In this document: piece after piece, positions 1-8,900 of the stretch
How the letters are laid out: the number at the start of each line of letters is the position of its first letter
How positions within the stretch are numbered: the first letter of the stretch is position 1
From: Spirosoma validum
GTDB lineage: Bacteria > Bacteroidota > Bacteroidia > Cytophagales > Spirosomataceae
Reading direction: 5' to 3'
Assembly: GCF_014699035.1 (NCBI RefSeq)
Contig: NZ_JACXAA010000005.1
Coordinates: forward strand, 124,001 to 188,000
DNA: 64,000 nucleotides
Notes under the pieces: model-generated
Told to the model about the DNA's origin: nothing
The model's database searches: none
The model's input: only the letters and a program-made list of their open reading frames with translations
Position numbers and translations under genes: made by a program

Positions 1-1
1 A

Positions 2-796
2 TTAGATAGCACCGGTAGCAATACCCTGACTGCCAGTATTGCCCGTCGAATTAACAGACCCAACTATCAACTGCTGAATCCCTTTTTGTTCTATCAGGAT
101 CAGTATTCCTTTACGACCGGAAATCCATACCTCAGACCCCAGTATCATTATCAGTATGAGTTGAAATATCAGCACAAGCAGTACGTAGGGATCGGCATTC
201 AATACAATCGATTTACGGACGTGATTTTCCAGATGACCGAGGCTAGAGACGATGTTTTTATTACCCGCCCCGATAACGTTGCCCGTGGATACATTCTGGC
301 CTTAGTGAGTAACGTATCGTTCTCGCCCGCGAAATGGTGGACGGTTAATGCCAACGTAACGGCTGCACGTATGGCGCTCAACGGAACGGTCTACTCCGAA
401 GCGTTGAATCCGGGTATATACCACGCGCGAGTGAACCTACTTAACCAATTCAAATTCAACAAGGGCTGGAATGGCGAGTTGAATGGCTTCTATGCTACCA
501 AAGATCTGGCCGGACAACGAATAACAAACCCGCGCTACCGGGTTGCCGCTGCTGTACAAAAGAAAGTTTTTCAGGATAAAGCCAGCATCCGACTCACGTT
601 TGAGGATATTTTTCATTCCTGGCAAACAAACGACAGATTCGTAAGCCTGAAACAAGCCGAATCGGTTCGCACCAATGAATCCGATACGCAAAGGATTGGT
701 TTAGCATTCACGTATCGCTTTGGAAAAGAGACCTTCGCGCGTAAACGCACACATACCGATAATGCCGCCGATGCCGAGAAGGGGAGAGTTGATTGA
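2..796 (+). CDS. Outer-membrane beta-barrel receptor, C-terminal part (5' truncated by window)
   Basis: The reading frame is open from the first bases of the window, so only the last 264 residues are seen. The sequence has the alternating aromatic/polar pattern of outer-membrane beta-strands. It carries the motifs RRINRPNYQLLNPF and YSFTTGNPYLRPQ, which are hallmarks of the OMP_b-brl_3 family of TonB-dependent-receptor-like proteins in Bacteroidota. The C-terminus has a final strand (GLAFTYRFGK) followed by a charged tail of about 25 residues. Function is probably uptake or secretion across the outer membrane; the substrate cannot be told because plug and N-terminal domains are outside the window. 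It converges on the next gene with a hairpin between them. Confidence 0.88.
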   Translation, partial: LDSTGSNTLTASIARRINRPNYQLLNPFLFYQDQYSFTTGNPYLRPQYHYQYELKYQHKQYVGIGIQYNRFTDVIFQMTEARDDVFITRPDNVARGYILALVSNVSFSPAKWWTVNANVTAARMALNGTVYSEALNPGIYHARVNLLNQFKFNKGWNGELNGFYATKDLAGQRITNPRYRVAAAVQKKVFQDKASIRLTFEDIFHSWQTNDRFVSLKQAESVRTNESDTQRIGLAFTYRFGKETFARKRTHTDNAADAEKGRVD

Positions 797-837
797 GAAA
801 AAGGACAACGTCAAACCGGGTAGGCGTGGGGGAAAAA

Positions 838-900
838 GGAGGAGGGGGACGAAGGGGATATAAATGATCGAAACCATTCTCCCTTTCGTCCCCCTCCTTC
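838..900. terminator. Purine/pyrimidine hairpin between convergent genes
   Basis: A left arm GGAGGGGGACGAAGGG (about 841-856) pairs with a right arm CCCTTTCGTCCCCCTCC (881-897) with a one-base bulge. It lies between a plus gene ending at 796 and a minus gene ending at 912, so it probably terminates both. It belongs to the G/A-rich arm, C/T-rich arm hairpins seen in many spacers here. Confidence 0.6.
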
Positions 901-911
901 CTATTCTCCTC

Positions 912-1961
912 TTATTTCAACGTCAGCAAATAGCCAATTGTGAAGTTCGCATCCCAGTCGAAAACGAACTGATTACAGCCGGTTGCTTCGGCGATGGCTT
1001 TGTAGATGTTCAGACCGGCTTTCGACTTGGCATTTTCAAGTTTGTAAGCCGATGGCGCATCAAGAACTGTATACCGTTCTTTACCTTTTCGAACTGATTT
1101 AGCCAATTCGAACGGAACACCACCGATAATAAAGCACGTATTGCGATGATCGGAAGGCACTTGTTTGGCTTTCGCTTTCACCTCAGTGGCAACGGTCTCA
1201 TCGCTGGTGTTATTCTGGAAATACTTGGCGCCGTAGGTTTCCAGTGCTTTCGTGGAGCCGCCTTCTTTCCACGAAATTTTGGTGTTTCCTGACCCAATAT
1301 CAACCACAAATGAATTGTCGTAGAAATCAGCAGGAAGAACGGACCGCAAACCCAATGAACCTTCCTGTTCGGGCGTAACGGTATTCACTACGTAGTTCAG
1401 CGATTTCAGCGCTTTTATAATCTTCAGCGTACCCTCGGCTTTTACTGCCCCGGAGCTAACCACAAACTGAATATCACGACCACCCACGCCAAAGTCGAGC
1501 ATTTTGCCAATGTAGCTTTTCAGACCCGACCGGATGTCGTCGTCACTGGCCATGTTTTCCATAACAAGGCTGTTGCCAAATTCAGCTTTTTCGAGTTTCC
1601 AGCGTTTCTGATCGTCAATCCGAACGATGAACGAATTAAATCCACTGGCTCCCATTTCCACGACGCCCTTAAGCTTCCCGTTTTGGGGTTCAGGTGCCGT
1701 ATACGTGAATGGTTTCTGAGGTCCATTGCTCGTTGCTTCATTCGACGTAGTACCGCCATCCGATGCACTGGATTCTTCTACGGCGGCTTCAGCGGTTTTG
1801 TCGTCCGCGCGGGGTAACGTTTGCGACTCCGAGTATTCTTTGTCTTTCGGCTGGAGTTTACGTAACGCTTCGTTGCCACCGAAGTAGCGGAAAGCGAAGA
1901 AGATAGCGGCCAGCACCAGGGCCGTGATGAGCAGCCGACCGGCCACGGTTAAACGTTGCAT
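912..1961 (-). CDS. Membrane-anchored protein with Ppx/GppA-like (ASKHA) fold
   Basis: A 349-residue protein with an N-terminal membrane helix (about 8-27) and an acidic, Ser/Thr-rich linker (about 40-90). The following domain carries the landmarks of exopolyphosphatase/ppGpp phosphohydrolase folds: VVEMGASGFNSF (100-111, phosphate-1-like), VVSSGAVK (167-174), EQEGSLGLRSVLP (198-210, position of the Ppx EEA...LGV segment), VVDIGSGNTKISW (219-231, phosphate-2-like) and a late IIGGVPFELA loop. The loops are divergent (GSGNT instead of GGGST), so polyphosphate or ppGpp hydrolysis is not assured; it may only bind a nucleotide or phosphate ligand. It is third in a three-gene minus operon after two coiled-coil proteins, separated from the second by an 86-bp hairpin spacer. 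The fold call is inference from motifs. Confidence 0.7.
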   Translation of the reverse strand: MQRLTVAGRLLITALVLAAIFFAFRYFGGNEALRKLQPKDKEYSESQTLPRADDKTAEAAVEESSASDGGTTSNEATSNGPQKPFTYTAPEPQNGKLKGVVEMGASGFNSFIVRIDDQKRWKLEKAEFGNSLVMENMASDDDIRSGLKSYIGKMLDFGVGGRDIQFVVSSGAVKAEGTLKIIKALKSLNYVVNTVTPEQEGSLGLRSVLPADFYDNSFVVDIGSGNTKISWKEGGSTKALETYGAKYFQNNTSDETVATEVKAKAKQVPSDHRNTCFIIGGVPFELAKSVRKGKERYTVLDAPSAYKLENAKSKAGLNIYKAIAEATGCNQFVFDWDANFTIGYLLTLK

Positions 1962-1965
1962 AGTG

Positions 1966-2045
1966 TTTAAAGAGTGAAAGAGTGAATGAGCGAAAGAGTA
2001 AAGAAAAGAGCTTGAGTCAGCTTTACGCTCTTTCGCTCTTTAAAA
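1966..2045. repeat. Octamer tandem-repeat hairpin inside the operon
   Basis: The left side is a run of near-identical 8-mers (GAGTGAAA, GAGTGAAT, GAGCGAAA, GAGTAAAG). The right side (about 2021-2044) is the complementary CTTTACGC TCTTTCGC TCTTTAAA. It fills almost all of the spacer between the second and third genes of the 912-3852 operon, so it may act as an mRNA stabiliser or attenuator there. It resembles the spacer at 58152-58197. Confidence 0.6.
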
Positions 2046-2047
2046 AT

Positions 2048-3061
2048 TTAATCGAGCAAATTCTTATACCCGGCGTCTTTCGCCGGAGCAGGACCGAGAT
2101 TGACAGGTTGAGCCGGTGCATCTAACTGTACCATTTTGAACTCACCTTTATTATAGGCGTCAAGTAACGCTTCACCTTTATCGGACAGGATTCCGTTCTG
2201 GATATCGACACCGTTGATAAAGTCCATCGAGAGATCCATAGCCCGTTTCATTTCACCGAGTTTCATACTCATGTCATCCTGGATATATTCCATCGACTGA
2301 TCGAAGTAAAACTTCTTGTCAGGATCACCTTTGAAGATGCTGACCGCCGTTTTGAGGGCGTTCGAGCTGTCTTTAACAATCTGATATTCCGTTTCTTTCA
2401 GCCGAACTTTAATTTCAGTTTCCTTGATGATGTAGTCGGCGCTCTGATTTACTTTTTCCATGAAAGCCAGTACGTTTTTCATGTTTCGTTGAAGCGGCAG
2501 TAGCTTTTCGTTCATTTCCTGTAAGCCCGCGCCCTCAATGGTCGCCAACTGAGCCGTTTCGCGCATACCGGGCTTATCGCTCAGTGAATTGGCTTTATTG
2601 GCTTCCGCGAATTTTTGCTTGATGGATTCGTTGTTCTCATTGATTTTTTTGTTCAGTTTCACCAACTGTCCAGCCAGAATATTGATCTGCCCCTGCATTT
2701 TTTCGCGCTTCTCTTTCAAATCCTGAATGTAGATTTTCATGATCGCGATCGGGTTCAGCTGAATCACCGTTCCGGTAATGCTCCGCATCAGCGATTTGAA
2801 CAGGAAGAATACGGCGGTGCGAACATCTTTACTCGTGAACAGGAAGATCAGAACGCCTAACGCGCCCAGCAACAACGCTAGTTCGAGAATATTCGACGTA
2901 GCACGAATCAGGAATTCAACGATTCGGTTGAAGTAGACTAAGCCAAAGCCAGCTACACCGGCCAGCACAACCATGCCCAGAACACCTTCGGGGCGGCTCC
3001 AGAACGAACGCTTCTCAGGTTCTGAACCACTGCCAAGTTGAGAAAAATCAGGAGTTGCCAT
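2048..3061 (-). CDS. Inner-membrane protein with long cytoplasmic coiled coil
   Basis: 337 residues. Two hydrophobic helices (about 26-45 and 57-76) are followed by a third weakly hydrophobic stretch, then a long heptad-rich region (about 112-245) with many Lys/Glu and few Pro. The C-terminal 90 residues are helical with a Pro/Ala tail ending GYKNLLD. The coiled coil recalls PspA/IM30-type membrane-stress proteins, but I see no specific signature, so no family is claimed. It is the middle gene of a minus-strand operon: 77 bp downstream of a cytosolic coiled-coil gene and 86 bp upstream of a Ppx-fold membrane protein. The three probably form one envelope-associated complex (inference). Confidence 0.75.
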   Translation of the reverse strand: MATPDFSQLGSGSEPEKRSFWSRPEGVLGMVVLAGVAGFGLVYFNRIVEFLIRATSNILELALLLGALGVLIFLFTSKDVRTAVFFLFKSLMRSITGTVIQLNPIAIMKIYIQDLKEKREKMQGQINILAGQLVKLNKKINENNESIKQKFAEANKANSLSDKPGMRETAQLATIEGAGLQEMNEKLLPLQRNMKNVLAFMEKVNQSADYIIKETEIKVRLKETEYQIVKDSSNALKTAVSIFKGDPDKKFYFDQSMEYIQDDMSMKLGEMKRAMDLSMDFINGVDIQNGILSDKGEALLDAYNKGEFKMVQLDAPAQPVNLGPAPAKDAGYKNLLD

Positions 3062-3138
3062 TTGTTTAGTTTAAGATTTTGGAAGTCAATTTATGATTTG
3101 GTAATGCTGGTCGATAAGTCTAAATCAGCCTTTGTCCA

Positions 3139-3852
3139 TCATTTCAGGTACTGTGCCATTTTAGCGAGATCGCCCTTGATCTGGTCGGTAAAGTGCGCGA
3201 ACGTAGTATCGTAATTTTGTCGATTCTGCGTGATCTTCGTGCTTTGTTCGTTGATGTCGCCCGTAATGGCCGCAAGTCGGTTTTTATTGGCGTCGATCTG
3301 CTTTTGTATCTCAACCAACTGGTTTGCCAGCGAATCGTTTTCAGTCTGCAGGCGTTTCTGCTCGGTCTGCAAACCGCCAACTCGTTCAGCCAAAGCGGCT
3401 TCAACACTTTTTCCGAAGGCATCGCGGTCTTTGTTCAGCGCGGCAAGATACCCATTTGCGGTATTGGTCAGCGTCGCTACGTCACCCGGACCACCTAGTG
3501 CTTTAAAGCTGGCCCAGGCCGCCTGAAACTGTTTGTCTTCGGGCAGTCCCAGATTCGTCAAACTACGTAGCGTTTCCCTAAACTCAAAGTAATCGGGACC
3601 GGGCGGATTATTCTGAGCCAGTACGTTCGCGAAATGTTCGGCAAACTTTTGATCGACTGCCCCCGACGATGCCACGGGTTGTGGAGTTGAAGACGGAGCA
3701 GATACGTTCGCGTCGGACGGATTAGCAGCCGGACGGGGCGTAGAAACCGGTGTTGCCGGGGGCGTACCCGTAGAGACAGTTGCCGAAGGGTCTTCGTCTT
3801 TCACGAAGAAACTCAGGATTTTGCGACCAAGCGATTTGTCTGTTTCTGGCAT
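3139..3852 (-). CDS. Cytosolic coiled-coil protein, first gene of Ppx-fold operon
   Basis: 237 residues with no signal peptide. A basic N-terminal segment (LGRKILSFFVKDED) leads into a Pro/Ser/Thr-rich disordered linker (about 25-65). Next come a compact helical region (about 68-150, containing the LGLPEDKQFQAAW and ALGGPG stretches) and a coiled coil (about 155-215, e.g. LQTEQKRLQTENDSL). It ends KGDLAKMAQYLK. I do not recognise the family. It is followed on the same strand by a membrane coiled-coil protein and a membrane Ppx-fold protein; matching coiled coils suggest direct interaction (inference). Confidence 0.72.
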   Translation of the reverse strand: MPETDKSLGRKILSFFVKDEDPSATVSTGTPPATPVSTPRPAANPSDANVSAPSSTPQPVASSGAVDQKFAEHFANVLAQNNPPGPDYFEFRETLRSLTNLGLPEDKQFQAAWASFKALGGPGDVATLTNTANGYLAALNKDRDAFGKSVEAALAERVGGLQTEQKRLQTENDSLANQLVEIQKQIDANKNRLAAITGDINEQSTKITQNRQNYDTTFAHFTDQIKGDLAKMAQYLK

Positions 3853-3967
3853 AGTTGTCAGTCATTTTGAAAGACTAAGCAATGTTACGAGGTTCTGGCC
3901 GATCCCACAATATGCGTTTAAGCCGAACGGTTACGGGACTTGACAAAATGTCGCAGGACGTGCCGAA

Positions 3968-4627
3968 CTATTTCAGCTTACCCTCCATCCGATCCCGAAA
4001 TTTGTCCACTTTGGGCTCCGAAACCAGGTGGATATACATATTGTAAGGATTGTGGCGATAATAATCCTGATGATACATCTCGGCTGGATAGAAAGCGCTG
4101 AACGGGACAAGCTGCGTAACAACAGGCGCTTTGTGCTCAGTTTGATTACGTTTTAGAGCTGCTTCAGCGCGCGCTTTTTCGTCGGGTGTCCGATAAAAAA
4201 TAGCTGAGCGATAATGCTTTCCAACATCGGGTCCCTGCCGGTTAAGCTGCGTTGCATCGTGACCGGAAAAAAAAGCGTCCATCAGTACGTCGTACGAAAT
4301 GACCTTCGGGTCATAATAGATCTGTACCGTTTCAGCATGACCCGTCTGGTCTGTTCCGACCTGTTCATACGTTGGAAATTCCAGATCACCGCCCGCATAC
4401 CCCGAAACCGCTTCCCGAACGCCTTTTAATGATTTCATTTCTTCCTGTACAGCCCAGAAACAACCGCCCGCTACTGTGGCCACGGCCTCGCCGGAACGTA
4501 GCACGGGCAGTTTTGCGGGATTGATATCAATAGTAGTAGCAGTCGGTTTATCGGATGGCTGCTGGTTGCAACGCATCAACAACCCGATGGAAAGACATGA
4601 GAAGAAAATGTAAGCAATTAATTTCAT
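3968..4627 (-). CDS. msrA: Peptide methionine sulfoxide reductase A, exported
   Basis: Reduces methionine-S-sulfoxide in damaged proteins, using thiols. The MsrA signature GGCFWAVQEE carries the catalytic Cys (C56), and the downstream GYAGG, GHAETVQIYYDP and YHQDYY motifs are intact. The chosen ATG gives a hydrophobic N-terminus (KLIAYIFFSCLSIGLLMRC), so the enzyme is probably exported to the periplasm. C20 could be lipidated, but Arg just before it is not a standard lipobox. An upstream in-frame ATG would add 22 residues before the signal and is unlikely. No msrB domain is fused. The gene diverges from miaE. Confidence 0.93.
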   Translation of the reverse strand: MKLIAYIFFSCLSIGLLMRCNQQPSDKPTATTIDINPAKLPVLRSGEAVATVAGGCFWAVQEEMKSLKGVREAVSGYAGGDLEFPTYEQVGTDQTGHAETVQIYYDPKVISYDVLMDAFFSGHDATQLNRQGPDVGKHYRSAIFYRTPDEKARAEAALKRNQTEHKAPVVTQLVPFSAFYPAEMYHQDYYRHNPYNMYIHLVSEPKVDKFRDRMEGKLK

Positions 4628-4703
4628 AGGGTGACCGCTACGTTCAGATAACACAAAATCGGACCGAGAGGTTATAAAACAGCCAATGAGCAAGTATATG
4701 GCT

Positions 4704-4711
4704 AACTTTGC
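4704..4711 (+). promoter_or_regulatory. Bacteroidota -7 element (TAACTTTG)
   Basis: TAACTTTG matches the TAnnTTTG -7 consensus of Bacteroidota sigma-A promoters and lies 29 bp before the miaE ATG. I see no good TTG -33 element at the usual distance, so the call is moderate. Confidence 0.45.
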
Positions 4712-4740
4712 CTTCGACTATTGCCTTACGACTCCATACT

Positions 4741-5337
4741 ATGTCGCTTACTACGTTAGGCCTCGAACTACCGACCGATCCACGATGGGTCAATATTGCT
4801 GAAATGAACATCGGTGCGATTCTGATCGACCATGCGTGGTGTGAACAGAAAGCAGCATCGTCGTGCATCTCGCTCATTGTCATGTATACCGATAAAGTAA
4901 AACTGGTGGAAGTATTAACTCCCATCGTGGCCGAAGAGTGGGGCCATTTTCAACGGGTGCTAAAAGAACTCCGCAAACGTAATATCCCACTGGGTCGTCA
5001 GCGGAAGGACGAATACGTGAATCAGCTTCGCACCCGGATTCGCCGGACAAGTGGCGATCATCAGGGGCAGATGCTGGACAACCTGCTGATAAACGCCCTG
5101 ATCGAAGCCCGAAGCTGCGAACGCTTCAAGCTCCTCTCCGAACATCTCGCCGACGAAAGCCTGCGGAAATTCTACCATGAGCTAATGATTTCAGAAGCAG
5201 GTCATTATCGCACGTTTATCGAACTCGCCGAAGCGTATTTGCCCCCTGAGCGTGTTCGGGCCCGGTGGAAGGAGTTTCTGGCCATCGAAGCCGACATTAT
5301 GGCCAGTCTGGACGTTCGTGGCGACCGGATGCACTGA
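4741..5337 (+). CDS. miaE: tRNA-(ms2io6A) hydroxylase, MiaE-like diiron protein
   Basis: A 198-residue all-helical ferritin-like protein. Carboxylate/His clusters expected for a diiron site are visible: DHAWCEQKAA, EEWGHFQRV, EARSCERFKLL and EAGHYRTF, each giving Glu or E..H ligands. MiaE hydroxylates the isopentenyl group of ms2i6A at tRNA position 37. The second ATG (4741) is used because it begins SLTTLGLELPTDPRW, the usual N-terminus of the family; the first would add 11 atypical residues. Monocistronic and divergent from msrA. Confidence 0.88.
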   Translation: MSLTTLGLELPTDPRWVNIAEMNIGAILIDHAWCEQKAASSCISLIVMYTDKVKLVEVLTPIVAEEWGHFQRVLKELRKRNIPLGRQRKDEYVNQLRTRIRRTSGDHQGQMLDNLLINALIEARSCERFKLLSEHLADESLRKFYHELMISEAGHYRTFIELAEAYLPPERVRARWKEFLAIEADIMASLDVRGDRMH

Positions 5338-5393
5338 TCGTCGGGGTGACTCTTTTCGTTACATTTGAGTTAGGGTACTACACAAAATATAGT

Positions 5394-5714
5394 ATGGAAA
5401 TGCAGTTGCTTCCCTGGATAGAAGATGATATTGTGATTGAAATTATTGGTAAGATGATTTCATTTCAAATGCGGGCACTACATCATATAACAGATGCTTA
5501 CAGAAATGCCGGTTTGGGTGAAAATAGCCAGGAGGTTCAAGCCAACACTGATTATAAATATCATTGCCAACGCATTTCAGAATTACAAGCTGAAATACAG
5601 CGGATATATAATGGAGAGAACAGAAGTGCTGTCATTGAAAAAGCATACAATGAATATGCTCCTTATGTAAAAGGTAAATACCAGGCTATGCGGGACGAAC
5701 GTGAGTCCCTTTAA
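5394..5714 (+). CDS. Hypothetical helical protein
   Basis: A 106-residue soluble protein, mostly helical and rich in Tyr, Glu and Gln (AEIQRIYNGENR, EKAYNEYAPYVKGKYQ). The ATG at 5394 (MEMQLLPW) is preferred over an upstream in-frame ATG inside miaE because the extension is antisense-like read-through of the miaE frame. Base composition is clearly more AT-rich than miaE or the next gene, which may indicate a recent arrival. I do not recognise a family. Confidence 0.6.
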   Translation: MEMQLLPWIEDDIVIEIIGKMISFQMRALHHITDAYRNAGLGENSQEVQANTDYKYHCQRISELQAEIQRIYNGENRSAVIEKAYNEYAPYVKGKYQAMRDERESL

Positions 5715-5911
5715 GTTACTCCAGCTTTGCTACGTCTTTTTACCGTGCGCAATGGCTTGTTCTTGGCGAATTAGCTCGGCAACGTAGCGAATCCAATGAA
5801 ACCTATCCGAATTAGATTGACGAATTTATCCAATCGTTTAGCCCGGATTGACTGAGGAGAAGGTTAACTTTACTGATCGGCTGAACAACAGTCCGACTGA
5901 TTAAGTGTTTA

Positions 5912-8900
5912 ATGACTTTTCTTCAACAAACGGCCCAACGTATTTTCGAGGCTCACGGTCCTAGCCTGAGCGACGTTTGGGTAATTTTGCCGACGCGCCG
6001 GGCCGTATCCGTTTTTCTGGACGAACTGGCTGCCCTCTCTGATCGACCTTTCCTGGCTCCGCACACGATGGCGGTTGACGACTTTATAACGCAGGCCGCT
6101 GGTGTACAATTGATTGACTCCGTTAGTTTGCTGTTCGAGCTTTACGATGTTTTCCGGGAAATTGATCCGCTGGTTGAGTTCGAGCAGTTCATCGGCTGGG
6201 CGTCGGTGCTACTGACTGATTTTGATCGTATTGATCAGTATCTGGTGAATACGAGTGAACTGTTTAGCTACCTGACAGCCGCTAAAGCGCTCGAGCGCTG
6301 GCAGGTCGATAGGCCCTCATCGGCCAAACCGATTACTGAGACAGCCGGTACCTTGCGTTATTTCAAACTGTTCGAGAATCTGCATACAACGTATGATGCC
6401 CTGCATCAACGCCTGACTGAGCAGGGACTAGCGTATCGGGGTATGGCGTACCGACTGCTGGCCCAAAATGTTGAATCCCTCATTCGGGATAATCTGGCCT
6501 ATGAACGTGTCTATTTTGTGGGATTCAATGCCCTTAGCCGCGCCGAAGAGCAAATTATTCGGGTATTGGTTGATGCGCAGAAAGCAGAATTGATTTGGGA
6601 TGCCGACCAGTATTACATCAACGACTGGCGACAGGAGGCTGGTGAGTTCCTACGCCGATACCGGGATAACGGCTGGTTTTTCTCGAAACAAAATCATGAA
6701 GACCTGGCGCAGATGTCTAATAATCTGCTGGGCACTGAAAAAAATATCCGCGTTGTGGGCGTGCCGAACGCCAGTATGCAGGCGAAGGTAGCCGGAAAGA
6801 TTTATAGTGAATGGCAGCGGGAAGCGGGTAGGGGGCAGGAAGTGAATAGGAAAGAAGAACGAGGCCAACTATCCCTGTTCTCGCAACCATCATCCCCACG
6901 CCCAAAAACGGCTATCGTTCTCGCCGACGAAACGCTACTCGTACCTGTGCTCTACGCACTTGATGAGAACGTAACAGATTTGAACGTAACGATGGGTTTA
7001 TCGTTACGGTCGTCGTTGCTGTTTACGCTGGTTGATACGTTGTTTGAGATGCAGCGAACCGTTCACGAATTTCGGACAAAGGATGGCCGCGATCTGAAGA
7101 TTCCGAAGTTCCACCATCGGCACGTAGCGAAGGTTCTCAATCACCCGTTCGTAAAACAGTACGAGCGTATTCGGGAATTACAATGGCCCGGAGAGATGCT
7201 GCCATCAGGCGAGATTTTGCCGCCGGAACCGCTATTTCAGTGGATTGCCAAAGTAATCGTGCAGGAGCAGCGTGTTTATCTGACTGAGCTGGAAATCCAG
7301 GAACTAGGGCAGAATGATCCACTGGTTCGGGTGTTGTTTTCGCGCTGGCCCGATGAATCTCCCATGAAGGCCATTCGTACATTCTACGACCTGATTGACT
7401 TGCTACGTGATGTGTACCGAACCAGTCAGGATGCCATTGAGATCGAGTATCTCTATCTGTTCTATACGCTACTCCGGCAACTCGAAGCAACGTTAGAGCG
7501 GCAGGAAAGCACGGAGCAAGGGACACCGAGCAGGGATGGAAGAGCGCAGGGAGTAAGCCAGACGAATGAGCTATTTGCGGACGACCCCCAGGCACCACGC
7601 ACCACGCACCATGCCAACGTTACGGTACGTAGTTTTCGGCAGTTTTTGTACGAGCTGATTCGGCAGACGAGTATTCCGTTTACGAGTGAAGGAAAGAGTC
7701 AGTTACAGATTATGGGGATGCTTGAAACGCGGGCATTAGACTTTGATCGCGTTATTATTCTGTCGGTTAATGAAGGTGTTTTGCCGCAGTCGAGAAAATT
7801 GAACTCCCTGATTCCCTTTGATATAGCTTCAGAACTAAACCTACCAACGTATCGCGATCAGGAAGCTGTAATGGCTTACCACTTCTACCGACTGTTGCAA
7901 CGCGCCAGCGACATTGTGTTGCTGCACACTACGTCGACAGATGCGTATGGTAACAGCAAAGGTGAGCCGAGTCGATTCGTTCGCCAAATTGAGCATGAAC
8001 TAGTACCGCGCGCTAAAGGACTCATCCGAATAAGTTATCCAACCGTGCGATTTGGTCAGTCCAGAACTGACAAATTTGCTGACCTGACTGGCTTAACGGT
8101 GCCAAAAACTCAGGAGATACGTAGCAAACTGATTACCCTGCTAACCACTCGGGGGTTGTATCCATCGTATCTGAACCAGTTTGTCAGTTGCTCCATGCGG
8201 TTTTATTTCAGCCGGATTGTCAACATCAGCGAAGAAGAGGATATTGAGGAAAAAATGGGCGCGGCTGAGTTCGGGAGCTGGTTACACAAAGTAATGGAGC
8301 GCCTGGATGTCGATTATCGGTTAAAAAACGCACCGATTGATGAAACCATTATCAAAAACTTACTGGAAGAAGAATTTGCCAAATCAATGAAGGGGCGGGT
8401 CATTGAATCGGGTATGAACCTGCTGCTCTATGAACTGGCTCAAAAACTGATGCTTGACTTTCAGCAACAGCAAAATGCGCTCGTTGGATTGACCGTGATC
8501 GGCTCTGAACAAACGCTTGAAACTACACTAGACGTACCATTAGACGGAAATAAAACGATTCACGTACGTATTGCCGGGAAGATTGATCGTATCGAAAAAT
8601 TTGGCGATCAAATACGTATCGTCGATTATAAGACCGGTAAGGTCGATCTGTCGGATAAAACGCCTAAAGATTTACCGGAAAAGCTACTGAGAGACGGTCG
8701 GGAAGACAAGATGCGGCAACTGTGGCTTTACCGATACCTGACCATTAAAAACATTCGTGATTACGGCGGCCTCCCTCGTGATAAAGCCAAGCAGGATATT
8801 TTCCCAGCGAAAGGACTTCCGGTAGAAGCAGGCTTTTATTCGTTTCGTGATATTTCGGGGGGCTTCAAAACCAACCCTGTACGCTTCGGTGACGACGACG

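Noticed and set aside
7137-7598. 153-codon ORF antisense to the AddB-like gene
   Set aside because: Entirely within a gene with strong domain evidence; composition rich in Pro/Ser/His as expected for antisense frames.
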